Shown here piece by piece: positions 1 to 11,227 of a DNA stretch of 64,000 nt; within the stretch, counting starts at the first letter, position 1; each line of letters starts with the position of its first letter. A program made the position numbers and the translations under genes. Where the stretch lies: positions 930,001 through 994,000 of the forward strand of contig CM057066.1 of the NCBI GenBank assembly GCA_029945375.1, written 5' to 3'. The notes under the pieces were generated by a model, which did not search any database, was not told the origin of the DNA, and worked only from the letters and a program-made list of their open reading frames with translations. The stretch comes from Agaricus subrufescens (lineage: Eukaryota > Basidiomycota > Agaricomycetes > Agaricales > Agaricaceae).

Positions 1-70
1 GTCACTGAGGCCAACGCCTATCCCCAAATTGGAACCCCCTAGTTCCGACTCTGCGGTCCTAGTCTTAACA
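1..70 (-). repeat. LTR fragment, cut by window edge
   Basis: Read on the minus strand, this begins TGTTAAGACTA at base 70 and runs off the left edge of the window. It matches, with a few substitutions, the first about 70 bases of a plus-strand sequence starting at 8248: the shared blocks are TGTTAAGACTA, GCAGAGTC, GAACTAGG, GGGATAGGC and TTGGCCT. The TG start and the second copy suggest the 5' end of a long terminal repeat. No coding sequence of that retrotransposon is visible in the window. The family (Copia or Gypsy) cannot be told. Confidence 0.55.
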
Positions 71-379
71 AGCATCTTCATTATCATCTTGATTGTTACA
101 GTTATTTGGATCAGGCTTGTCTTGCCATTGGTCATGATGAAAGCCTGCAGCTTCTTCACATTAATGTTGACATTGTTGACATTGAGCTTCTTCATATTCA
201 CGAGCTTCTTGTTCTCCTTGCAATCGCTCTTTTTGAGCCTTCTTCATCTTGGCTATACAGTATCACTTTCTTCATCTATAGGGAGCTCAGCACATTTCTG
301 TTCTGCTGTTACAGGACCTTGTGCACTAAATAATTGGCTAGATGAATATATTAATATAGTTAATAAATATAAAATTTTG

Positions 380-1200
380 CTTACCTATTCCACCATGCTA
401 TGGGTAGCCCAATTGTCATCATCATCAAACTGGTCAAGTATATTGTAGAAAAATTGTGGGAGTGAAACAACACCATCTTGGATGTCCCATTGAGGAGCAG
501 TACTCAAAGCAAAGTGAACCTGAAAATTGTTGAGAATAGAAAAGTATATTTATTTAAATCTACCTGGCATGCCGGGTACACAATTGTTGCTGGCATAATG
601 AATTTCATCCCTAGTGTTACGATCTATTTCTGTTATCATCCCCCTGACCCAGGACCATATGCTACCTTCCCTATTCGTGTACTTGTCTCTCATGTTTACT
701 CAGCACCATTCCCACTGTTAGTTAGACTCCTTGGGTATACTTACTCAGCCTGACCTTCTACTTCTATTATTAGGTAGTCAAATCTTCTATAAGTAGCGTA
801 GTTATACTCTGTATTACCTTACACTTTACCAACTTGCTATATTCCCTTATTGCCCTCAAGTCTTTGCCTTAAGTTGCAACCTGAGCTAATCACTATAAGG
901 TCGTAACACCTAGCTTCTGTGCAATATTCTGCTTTGTTGCATGGAGTAACGGATTGCTTGTCTCAATATCTGCTGTCAGGGACTTGACCCCTGATCCAAA
1001 CAGCATTTCCTTACAGGCCTGATGGAGTATCAATGATGAGAATCACATTGATAGAATATGGCCTTACATCAATCAGTAGGTAACTACAGCAAAAACCTTG
1101 CAAAGGTTTATTGCATTTTCGGGTTTTATCATACATGAAGAGTGGGAAATTGTTATGAGTGATAGCCAGTTTTCCCTTAAGGATTTCTGCACGGAATCTA
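380..1200 (-). pseudogene. DUF6698-like protein, decayed, interrupted by a solo LTR
   Basis: Minus-strand exons can be pieced together. About 1200-1090 reads FRAEILKGKLAITHNNFPLF and further; 1015-914 reads ACKEMLFGSGVKSLTADIE and further; after the LTR at 615-908 the same frame resumes as MKFIMPATIVYPACQ (about 612-565); a further exon at 520-382 reads VHFALSTAPQWDIQDG through FYNILDQFDDDDNW. The order of motifs (a PLF/Y segment, an ATxVRFALS-like segment, a D/E-rich FY segment and a terminal WWNR) resembles the DUF6698 family that is abundant in Agaricomycetes and often sits among transposons. The final AWWNR is in a different frame from the acidic segment, so there is at least one small indel. 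The family match is from memory of the pattern, not a search. The 5' end is not found. Confidence 0.45.
615..908. mobile_element. Solo LTR (294 bp) with 5-bp target-site duplication
   Basis: The element starts TGTTACGATC and ends GGTCGTAACA, so its ends are near-perfect short inverted repeats with TG...CA termini. It is flanked by CCTAG on both sides (610-614 and 909-913), a perfect 5-bp target-site duplication. There is no internal retrotransposon sequence, so this is a solo LTR left by LTR-LTR recombination. It sits inside a coding exon of the surrounding minus-strand pseudogene. Removing it and one copy of the duplication restores a continuous reading frame across the junction. Confidence 0.85.
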
Positions 1201-4030
1201 TCAAAATAACAATAGTTATATCAGGTTGAAGGTGTATTGAAAACTTACTGCACATTGTATTGGTTGATGTACCTTACTGGACACAATAGATGTCCAGTAT
1301 CTTGATGATTAAATCCTCAAAGTGGCTTGTCATGAGGTATTGGAGCAGATACATAGCAGTGATTCTGTAAACGAAGAAAAATTGCTTGTGACTCTGGTGG
1401 CTTTATACATGAACATGGTGAATGTGGAGATGGTGGTTTCATTTGTGATGAGGAACAGGCAGGTGGGTTTGTTTGCAATGACATAACTTCAACATCGGCA
1501 GGCAGTTTCAGTATAGATGAGGACAATGCAGCTCAAATTTGTCTACATATATTCCACTTTAAAAGATGCACTCTGATTTTCAAGGCAAGGTAAGTGTGAG
1601 TTGCGGGACCAGGGATACAGACACTAGAGTAGTGACATATGTAAAAATAGATTAATTACCAAAAATGGCATTTTGTGTCTGAGAAAATTTGGCACATTTG
1701 ATGGCCAACCCATATGTCGCCAGCCCCTCCCTGACACTCACAAACAAAGTTTGTGGGAATGCACATGACCTCAAGCGGCTCAGGCAGAGGGGATGGGAAG
1801 GAGCCTGCATGCTCCGTTTGTTGACACCTGCCACAGCACAATCCAATTGACATATCCTGCCACACCAATTATTGGGTTTCTTGAGAATTGCATCCTTGTC
1901 TATTGCCAAAATCACCCCCTTCACCTTTGACTGCATACAGTCATGGACTTTGTGTGCCCAAATTGTCATACATCTTTCAATCACCAACGGGACATGAAGG
2001 TTCATAGGTCATGTTGTCAAATTCACCCAATCCACCAAGTCCACCACAGAGAGACCAATGTGTGGGCAATCTACTAGACTGCCTACATACTTATCTGACT
2101 GCTGATATGGCCCATGCTGTTTTACGCATAGAAAATGTACTAGCTAGCATTTACAAGGGTATCACACCCACTAGCTAAGGTGCAGGGTCAGAACCTAACC
2201 ATCTCTTGACACCTCAATAGTATATCCTGCAGTCTAATAAACCTGCCTTGACTCTTATACAGGAAAACTGTACCGTGTAATGCAAATATAGTCACTAGCT
2301 ACCAGGAATAATCTGAGTAGAGGCATTAGACCAGGTAGTGACAACTAGTTAGGCCAAAATACGACTGTGATGCTCTAGCTACCTAGACAAAAAGTTGATT
2401 TATGCTTAGCTAAACTAAGGATCACTCATCCAGAGATATACTTTCCAAAGCAGTTGATCTGCAGGAGACTTCTGAAGAGGGATAAGTTCTTCTAACGATG
2501 TGACTGGCGAAACAGTCACGAGGCTTCAGAACTGGGGGTAAACCAAAAGGGCAGAGTGACACGTAGAAACAGAGAGAGAGAGGCAATGAGAAGACGAGAC
2601 AGTGATAGAGAGAGAGGGCTGAGACAACAAGGCAGTGAGAGCAATAGAGAGCTTAGTTTTGACCAAATTCAAGGGGGAAGAAACGAGCTGGTAATTCGAT
2701 GGCATCTAGCTACAACAGGGGGGGGTTTATATAGGTAAAATGAATGTCTATGTGGTTTGACGTGTATGAGTAAAATTATAGGTGAAAAAGAGGGGGAAAG
2801 CGCACTATTGCGCGCATGGTCATGCATGAACCTGTCTATGCGTCCTCCCTCGTCATCTCCAGGTCCAGTGGGTGCCGTGCCGCTGGGGACACGTCATACG
2901 ATGAGTGGCTTGTCACTCCGGGTCGGTCCATGCTTGAGTGGCGTGGTGGAGGACGTTGGTGGTCAAGGAACATCGTGGGAGGAATTAGAGTGGTTGATCG
3001 ACTGCGTCAAGCGCAGCCGATCTGCCGTCTCTACACTTCAGCCCAGACAGAGAGCGGCTATCATGCAAACTAGCGAGCTGAAATCCCATCAGATTATCGT
3101 GGACCCACTAGCTAGCCGGACATATCACCGATTAGGATTCTCATCACATATTGATAATGAATCTGAGGGGGTAGAACATTCAGCCAAGTGGCCTTTGACA
3201 TTCTGAGCCCTGACAACATACCCATGTGGAGCTCAGGGGTAGCACAATGAAGACTAGCTACCATTGTTAGATGGACAGGGTAAGGTGCTAAGCGACATCA
3301 GACAGTGCCTGCTCCAACCATGATTATTGGCGTGGATAAGATCTATCTGTACCCTCAGCCCAGTCCATATGATACCCTTAGTAATAGTAGAACTAGTTTG
3401 TTAATATTTGTACACATAATGTGAATATAAAAACCCTCTAGCTAGCATCAAGAAAGGCAAGCAATCTCCTGCCTGTGTCTAGCTTTGAGGATTGTGATTT
3501 GTAAAGTAGCAATCTAATAAGTGAATAACAACTAGCTTGCAAGAGAGCTTCTAGAAAAAAACTCAGACTAGTTCAGCAGTTCACGTCAGAGACATTACCT
3601 GTTCAGAGAATTCACTAAGTTGCCAGTGATATGATAGTTTAAGAGACTAGCTAGGCTATCATTGCACACTTATATCCAGCAGAGGTGTAAGTCAGTGCTA
3701 GCTTGAGTTGTAATTGCAGAGTTGGTGGATAACTGGCGAGTTAGATCATCGCAGCTCTTCATTAAACGTCATTGGTGTGACTTAGCTTGGTTACAACGCA
3801 GTAGCTAGAGTTCAAAGTTCATGTAACCCTTCAACCCATTCATAGCTAGAACAAGTTTGAGGATTCTTTGATTTGGAATTCCTTCTTTATTAACCTTTTA
3901 ACTTCAAAATAACCTTTTCTCTTGAATATCTCCCCACGAATTTGCATTTATGAGTACTGGTTAGTGAAGTGTGGTGTGGTTTATAAACTAGCTACACCTT
4001 TAACATTTCATTTACTGCCTCTACACTGCT
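1201..4030. other. TE-derived AT-rich spacer with CTAGCT motif field
   Basis: No intact gene is seen. A minus-strand open frame at 1652-2005 (117 codons) resembles nothing I know. From about 2140 to 4170 the motif CTAGCT/AGCTAG and its core TAGCT recur every 50-200 bases, for example near 2140, 2171, 2295, 2374, 2706, 3108, 3254, 3439, 3648, 3801 and 3988. The field ends close to where the Plavaka transposase remnant begins, so it may be the subterminal repeat region of that element. An AGAGAG-rich purine stretch lies at 2560-2650. Confidence 0.45.
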
Positions 4031-4039
4031 CTTTAGGTC

Positions 4040-6765
4040 ACCGCCCAAGAATTGGATATTCTTATGAACATAGAAAATGTCATTGATCAAGTAGATGTAG
4101 AGCCTACCACAGATCATGATGATGATCTTCCAATTACTCAATGTCATCATCAGCAAACTATCTAGCTTCCAAAACAATACCATGACATGCTACCTCCTGA
4201 GCCAATGCCAGTTCCTCATGTTTCACAGCCTGCTTCATCACTGACTACTATGTCCCATTCATGAAAATGTCCTCACTTAGATCCTCCTTTTGTATTTCCA
4301 CCAAGTTCACAGTCCATGACTGGGTCTCCAGCGCTGTTGAATGTAATCAAAACAGAGCCTAATGACATGGGTTTATATCAACAATACTGAGTTCTCCCTT
4401 TGTGAGATCCTGATGGAGAGATTACCATAGATACCATCTCTGATGCACCTAGCTTTCTCTATGATCCAGCCCAACAAGTTGGAGATCCCCTTGCAAGGTT
4501 TGGTTCTGGTGTATCAGCAGCTGTGAGTTCCCTGTCCTCCCCCAAGGATTATTTTTTCCCCTTTTGTAATGCATCTATTTTTTGACTCATGATATGGTTC
4601 TATCAATCAACAACAAAAATGTTGGCCGACCTTGACTGCCTTGTCTACTCTGTTATCACTGCTCCTGATTTCAAGGCCTCTGACTTTGAGGATTTCAGCG
4701 CCACTGCTGAGAGCAAATGCCTCAACTATGATCCAAATATGGAACAACCATCATCTACTCCAGCTCCATTCACTTCTAACTCAGATATCTGGCATACATC
4801 AAAGGTCTCTATACCTTTACCACTCATTGGTCAGAAACATTCATCAGAGCATGAAACACCAAAACTTGATGTCAAGTTCCACCACTGTGATTTAATTGAG
4901 GTCATCAAATCAGCAGCACATGACCACAATTCTGATAACCTTCACTGGAAAGGATACAAAATGTTTTGGAAAGCTTCTGAAGGGGAGCCATTACAGCAGG
5001 TATATGGTGAAGCCTACACATCTGATTTCTTTCTTGAACTTGAGAAAGAAATAACTCCTGTTGAGGGGTGTAATCTTGAAACAGTTATTATTGCACTCTT
5101 TCTATACTCTGATGCAACATTATTAGCAAACTTTGGAGATTTATCACTCTAGCCAATCTATGTCCGGTTGGGAAACGTCTCCAAATATATTTGTGGTAAA
5201 ACAAGATCATTCACGGCTCATCACCTGGCTTATCTTCCTTTGGTATGGGCATCCAAAGACATTAGCTGTACTTTTGACTGATTTCTCCCTATTCTAGGTG
5301 CCGGACTTGGTTCAGGATGTCTATAGATCTATGTACAATGCTGTTCCAACTGCTTCTGTCCTGACTTTCCTCAAACAGGAACTTATTCAAGCAATATGGC
5401 AGCATTTACTAAATGAAGAATTCAAGGAGGCATACAAGTATGGTATCATTGTCAAATGCAAAGATGACTAATTCCAGCACTTCTATCCACAGTTTTCTGT
5501 ATACTCAGCAGACTATCCTGAAAAGTAAGAACATCACTTCCCTAGCATCACTTTTTACTCTTATTGATTGTTATTTTAGAACTCTCCTCACTAGTATCAA
5601 GCAAAAAGGAAAATGGCTCTGCATGCTATGTAAAGTCAAGATAGATCAAGTTTTACAGCTCGGTACACGGTTACATGATGCTGTTTGGTCGAAAAAGTTC
5701 CAAGTTGATAGTTTTTCATGCATGGAGAGAATCAGTGAAGCATGCAAGTGGATATTTGAGAGGGGTATGGCAGTTGATAGTGAAAGAATCAATATACACC
5801 TAGGAGAAAGCCTAGTAGCTGTCAAGGTATGTGTCTTTTTGTGAGAAATGACTGAGCAATGTCTTATAAAAATATAGAATGCATTTTCAGAATTTTTGAG
5901 TCCTATGAAACAAAACTATTTTGAACTCTTCACTAGAAATTCAATGCATGAGTTTGAGCTTGGTATTTGGAAGGCTGTGTTTACCCATCTTATCTGTATG
6001 TTGTACACATATGGAAGTGAGAGTATTGTGGAACTAAATCATTGGTGAGCATAAATAAAAATGTATTTTCAACTACATGCTAATGTGTTCATTTCAGTTT
6101 CTGAATAGTTCCCCACTTTGGACAATACACAATTCAACAATCAAGCAATAATGTATCTGCCATGAAAAATCTTGCAGCATGAGATTATGAAGATCTTTTA
6201 CAAGTACATACTACAACTTTTCTTATAATAATTTTTGACCTCACCATATATTTGATAGTGTGCAGGCCCATGTTTTGAGGGTTTATTTCTCAGAACAAGC
6301 AAGGCAGTAGAGTGGAAAATTCAGGATTTTCTGTTTATATTGGCATGGTGGCATGCATACGCAAAATTGCAACTTCATACAGACTCTTCTCTTCATTTCT
6401 TCCACAGTATAACAAACATACTCACAAAGACTATCCAAGATTTTTCTAAATCCATTTGTCCTTTATTCAAAACATCTCAAACACCCAGAGAAGCAGCAGC
6501 AGCTACTCGTTGACAGACAAAATCAGTGTTGAAAAGCCAAGGAACATGGAAAGGAAAAGAGAAGTTGTGCACTACAGAAAAGCTATTCAATATCACAACA
6601 CCAAAAATGCATTTCATTGTTCACTATCCTGATTCTATACCCCAGTTTGGTATAAATGATTCCTTATCAACACAAATAGTAAGAACTTTCATATAATTTC
6701 AAAATATTGTTCTTACCAACTTTGAATAAGGTGAACAGGAACATTGCCAATGAAGAGACTAGATC
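4040..6765 (+). pseudogene. Plavaka-type (CACTA/CMC superfamily) transposase, decayed
   Basis: Plus-strand exons separated by short introns spell the conserved core of the fungal Plavaka transposase. At 4930-5150 it reads LHWKGYKMFWK, then ALFLYSDATLLANFGDLSL. After an in-frame TAG (where W is expected) comes PIYVRLGNVSKYICGKTRSF, then PDLVQDVYRSMYNA (about 5300). Further on are EEFKEAYKYGIIVKCKDD, a TAA, and FYPQFSVYSADYPEK (5470-5526). A region with two CxxC-like cysteines, WLCMLCKVK (about 5620), and MHEFELGIWKAVFTHL (about 5946) follow. Near 6600-6690 is KMHFIVHYPDSIPQFG. These blocks follow the family order. At least two in-frame stops make it inactive. Coding similarity ends near 6765, exactly where an LTR-like block begins, so the C-terminus is missing or displaced. 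The 5' limit is uncertain. Confidence 0.8.
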
Positions 6766-6767
6766 GG

Positions 6768-8065
6768 TGTGAATGTGGAAAATAAAATATAGAAAATATA
6801 AAATCGAATGCGAATGCAACCCTTTGAATTACACCGAGTCTCGAGTGCGGTTCGTGGGGAGAATAAATCAGAAAGAAAGTGAAAGTAAGTGTCTCGATTA
6901 AGTATTAAATGAAAATAGGAGTAGAATAGAAATGTGAAACAAGTCTTGACTGAATAGAGACCTCTTCCAGACCTATGCCGTTTTGATTAGAACCTTCACG
7001 ACGAGTGGCTAAGTGATGCCTCAACAAACTCAGAGAGCCTTGACCTGCCTTTATGCTTTGAGACAGACTGCAAGACAAGTCGAGCTAGCACTGAATGCTA
7101 TCGCAATCCTATTAGACCAGTGAAGATACTCTCTCGAGCAGAACACAAGTCCTTCTGAGTTGAGAAAGAACTTAAGAAATGCTTAGAACACTGCGAAGTT
7201 TAACCAAACTTGATTTCACTCACACAGCGCTTGGGCAAAGATTCGATTCCAAACCTCGTCCTCGACTGGTGACTATATACAATACACAATAAAAAAAAAC
7301 TGAGACAAAATAAACAAATATGAAACAGATAACCAAGTCCGTATCCAGCACTGAATGGGTATAGTCTCCTCAACTCATCTTTCCCCACCAATCAACAGTC
7401 TCGACTATTCAGTCTCCTTGACCGAACATTGCACTTGCCTAATCTCCTGCTCCCCATTGGCTAACGAGCTTCCAACCCTAAACCCTAGTCTAGAAACTCT
7501 CGAGGCACATCCCCCACTGATTGTCCCATTGATAAGATGTCCTCAATTAGACTATGCTTCTATCTCACCTTTAGTTGCTTCGAGATTATCACTATTTCCG
7601 CCTGATCCAGAGTCTCAACCGACAATTCCAACAGTCTCACTTCAGGTTAATTCAGTCTCGACATGTGTAAGTCATCTACTTCCTAGCCCTTTCCTTATTA
7701 GGCAGGTAGTAGTTATAGATTTGGTTTAGCATAAGGTCCGCTGAAGGAACCGTGTTCCGCTAATTCCTCGAGCCATCCTATAGCCAGTCTCAATGATAAT
7801 TCCCAATAAAGTCTCTCTAGACTCAGCCTCGAGACTTCTGTTTTAAAGTCCTCAAACGCGATTATATTTCCCCTAGCAGTACAGTTTTCCTACTAGGAAT
7901 TGTGGATGCAATCTCAACTGTCCCCTAGATCAACCTTTCTTCACACATGTCCTCGACTGAGATTATCTCTAACTGGGTGATTGATTGTTCATTCCCGAAC
8001 TTAATACGTACACCTAACCACATTAAATGTATATTTTCACACGTAAAATGGCTGGGGCCGTAACA
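6768..8065. repeat. LTR-like block rich in TCTCGA motifs
   Basis: This block differs in texture from both sides and abuts the transposase remnant. GTCTCGA/TCTCGAG-like motifs recur more than ten times (near 6840, 6890, 7130, 7400, 7500, 7655, 7830 and 7965). It could begin TGTGAATG at 6768 and end either TTTTCACA (8041) or GGGGCCGTAACA (8065). The second ending resembles the end of the 615-908 solo LTR. No target-site duplication is visible for either choice, so the limits are tentative. It contains no convincing gene; the open frame at 7355-7729 is low-complexity. A truncated LTR is the best guess. Confidence 0.35.
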
Positions 8066-8247
8066 ATGCACCCCTTGGACAAATTTTATTTCTGCTCTGT
8101 GGCTTCAACCATGAAACCTGCTGGTTACAGTTAGTATTCTCTTACAGTCATGCAAGCATTAAGCCTGACAGTCTCCTGTATTGAGAGTAAGTGTAAGAGA
8201 AGTAGTAGTTACATGAATGTCACAACATCACTTCTATAATAAGGAAC

Positions 8248-8900
8248 TGTTAAGACTATGACTGCAGAGTCAGAACTAGGTAGTTCTGATTGAGGGATAG
8301 GCATTGGCCTTAGCAACACAAAGGCACAGTGTGCCCTCCAGCAGGTTCCAGATGCCTAGAGAGTGATAGCAGAATAGAACACAAGTTGCAGAATGCTTAG
8401 CAGAGAGATAGGAATCAAGAGAGAATAAAATCTAAGTCAATTTCAGACTAAGGAATAGATACAGAAATCAGGAACTTATATACAAGTATACATAGGAGTA
8501 GGAAATGGAATAGGGAAGTTCTGGATTAAAGAATAAGAAATCAGAATAGGAAATAGATGTTGCATTGCAATAGGAATGAGTACTGATCCAGAATACCATC
8601 ACATTGGCTATTGGAAAGTTACAGCCCACATTGCATTGGTTGTAGAGCAACTGTGGGAGTGCAACCATAGTCCTGAAAAGGAACTATGGCATAACCAGCC
8701 AACCACTACCAGTTCCAGGAAGCAGACTTACCAATTAGAGGAACCCAAAAGACAACAGTCCTGAGTAGATCCTATTGAAAGAAAACTTGACAGTGGGGTT
8801 CCATGGAACATACCAGGAATGGAAATGGAACATTCTCAATAGAAAAGAAAATGTCAGGAATGATTGGAAAGTTCTGGGAAAGGAATATACAGTAACAGTT
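8248..8900 (+). repeat. Second copy of the TGTTAAGACTA LTR (3' limit uncertain)
   Basis: The first about 70 bases (TGTTAAGACTATGACTGCAG onward) match the minus-strand copy at 1-70. Downstream is an A/G-rich stretch with many GGAAT/AGGAA words (8400-8880), a texture common in LTRs. I could not fix the 3' end. The GGAAC preceding the start recurs several times downstream, so no unique target duplication can be assigned. No protein-coding sequence of a retrotransposon is attached. Confidence 0.45.
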
Positions 8901-9261
8901 TTATGGGATAGAGACTACAGATGTACTCTGCATAATTCATAATGTGTTGCTAGCAAATATTGTGTGATCCTCTGCCCAAAGTTTAGACACAATTGTGTAT
9001 AATATTGGCTCTTTTAATAAGCCAGTTTGAACTTGATGAACTTGGCAGTACATCAATAATGATACACATACTCTAAAAGTGTTAACAACATTATATTATC
9101 CCATATTTACATGAATTATTCAAATTTGTCATTCTCCCATTTCCCTGATGCTGAGGCCCCTGTAACTGGAGGTTATAGGGATAAGGAATAGCTCATGCAT
9201 CAAAGACCTGGTTAAGTCAATGAAAAGACTGCATAGCAAACTGATACAGAGGAAGGAACCT

Positions 9262-9810
9262 ATTTCTTTTCCAACTTGACACTATTGTGAAACACTATGA
9301 CAAGTTTCCATCATATGACAATTTTTTATTCTGTGCAATGATCATAGTGGGGTTCTTTGGGCTGCTGAGACTGGGTGAGATAGCAGATCCACACAAGACT
9401 GGTCAACCACCACAAAACCATCAGACAGGACTCACTGCACTTTGGGAATTCCCAAATGTTATTCACCTTGCTGGCCAGCAAGACGGACTATTTCTTTGTG
9501 GGTAACCAAGTCTTATTACAGGACAACAAGTGCCTATACAGTCCTTATGTCACCTTGCAGTCCTATGTACAGCTAAGGGATGTGCATTTCAAAGCAGTAC
9601 CATAGCTGTGGGTTACACGTTCAGGAAAATTGCCAACAAGGAATTAGTTTCTGACCTGTTTTTATCTGCATTTTGATTCCCAGTTTGGGGGTCATTCTAT
9701 GAAGGCAGGAGGTGCTACTTTATTGGCAAGGAATGGTATGTCATTTGATGTGATCCAGGCTTTGGGGCAATGGTCCTCCAGCTTTTCATATTTACATTAG
9801 AACACATCTG
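9262..9810 (+). pseudogene. Tyrosine recombinase (phage-integrase fold), decayed
   Basis: Plus-strand frames give two hallmark blocks of fungal tyrosine recombinases. The first, near 9345-9395, is GFFGLLRLGEI, containing the first catalytic arginine. The second, near 9680-9785, is GGHSMKAGGATLLARN followed by IQALGQWSSSFSYLH. In intact members the second block reads HSxRxGGAT...GRWSS...Y, so the second catalytic arginine is replaced by lysine here. The tyrosine region is followed by a stop. Several in-frame stops lie between the blocks (about 9600-9660). The relatives are Crypton-like or retroelement-associated recombinases of Agaricomycetes. Which of the two cannot be decided, because no termini or reverse transcriptase are seen. 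Confidence 0.6.
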
Positions 9811-11227
9811 GCATTGCTGAACCCCAAGGTCTTGTCTGACCAGAGCAGGAGGAACAAAAGCATGCCTGAACACTCCTATCCCCTAAGTTGACACTGAGGG
9901 TATACTCCAAGTTTCTTTTCTCATTTCTTCTTTTCTTTCTTTTTGGGGTTTAGCCTTATAGCCCATGTGTGTCTTGGAACATGATTGGTTTCTGGTCCAC
10001 AATCTCCTTTATTTCTATTTTTCTCCTTTATTTCTCTTTTTCATTTTCAACACACAACACTCAACACTCACATGGCAGTGAATTGAGTTTGATACACACA
10101 ACTCATGTATTCTCTCTCTAGTATTAGAATCTTGTCTAGAATGTACTAGCATTCTTCTAATAAATAAATTGACAGGCAGCAGATTTGTGCCTGTCAGATG
10201 CTACTGTATCCTTATGACCTTAGGTTCACATCAACAGTCAACAGCCTGATTTGTGAACTTAATTTAGCTCATGTTAACATGTCAACACATGTGTGAACTT
10301 AGATCTGATTGGCCCAGACATATCCAAAAACAGAAAAACATATCTTAAATAGGAAATGTTCAAGAAATAAAAAAAAAATTCAGCCAGTTATTTAAATATT
10401 ACAGTCTATGTCTAATGTTCATACCACATATCATGTCCACCAAATGGGATTTGGCTTTGCCTCACCCTCTTAGGATATCTCTGTGGAATTTCCAAGAAAT
10501 TATCCACAGCCTCTGATTCTGCTTGAGAATTTTGCTTAAGTGCACCATCAGCAGGCACCAAAAACCCCTCAGGAGACTGGCTGGTGAGGGTTGTTTGATA
10601 CAGAGTACTTGTTTGGTGGGACATTGATGTGAATGCGAGGAATAAACAAGTGAAAAAAAATTTTTATTAAGAGTGAATCTGCCATTCTACCTGCATTGAC
10701 AACAAACACCATTCAAGCCTAATAGACTTTACTGATCCTCTGGTCAGTGTCACTGGGGGGGGGACGGCTGCACTTAATGAACATGATGTCAACAATATTT
10801 CCGAGCTGGCTTAGTGAACATGACGTCAACAATTTTCATGAGCCGTGAACTAGAAACCGGTTGACAGCTGTCATGATTACATAAGTGACAGTGAACCTAC
10901 GGTCGTAAGGATACAGTATATAATCTAAGCCGTGGAACTGAGACCCAACAAGCCTCGCGATCATTGGACAGTCATGAAAAGCTGGCTTTCACACAAATAG
11001 AAAATATTTATGAGCCTGTATTGATAAAGGGAAAACGTTGTTCACGGGACTAGCGGAATCGTATGTGTTTCCCGGTCTCTTCGGGACTATGCCATAGTTG
11101 TACCCCGGAGCAACGTGCGCAGAACTCGAATAGAGAGCATAATTGTACAGATGTTAGTACATATAAGATGAGTCGGTGATACTATACAAGACGATCCGAT
11201 AACCCAAAAAAAACACAGACAAAAACC
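9811..11227. other. Spacer at the edge of the mobile-element island
   Basis: No supported gene. A 70-codon minus-strand frame at 10412-10624 ends in a basic stretch (QRYPKRVRQSQIPFGG) and might be a transposon scrap. Around 10778-10835 a block of the form TGAACATGAYGTCAACAAT occurs twice, 37 bases apart. Composition becomes more GC-balanced from about 10,840, where the genic part of the window begins. Confidence 0.4.

Noticed and set aside
29..448. Plus-strand open frame of 139 codons with hydrophobic runs
   Set aside because: It is the antisense shadow of the minus-strand DUF6698-like exons and the LTR fragment; the coding texture is on the other strand.
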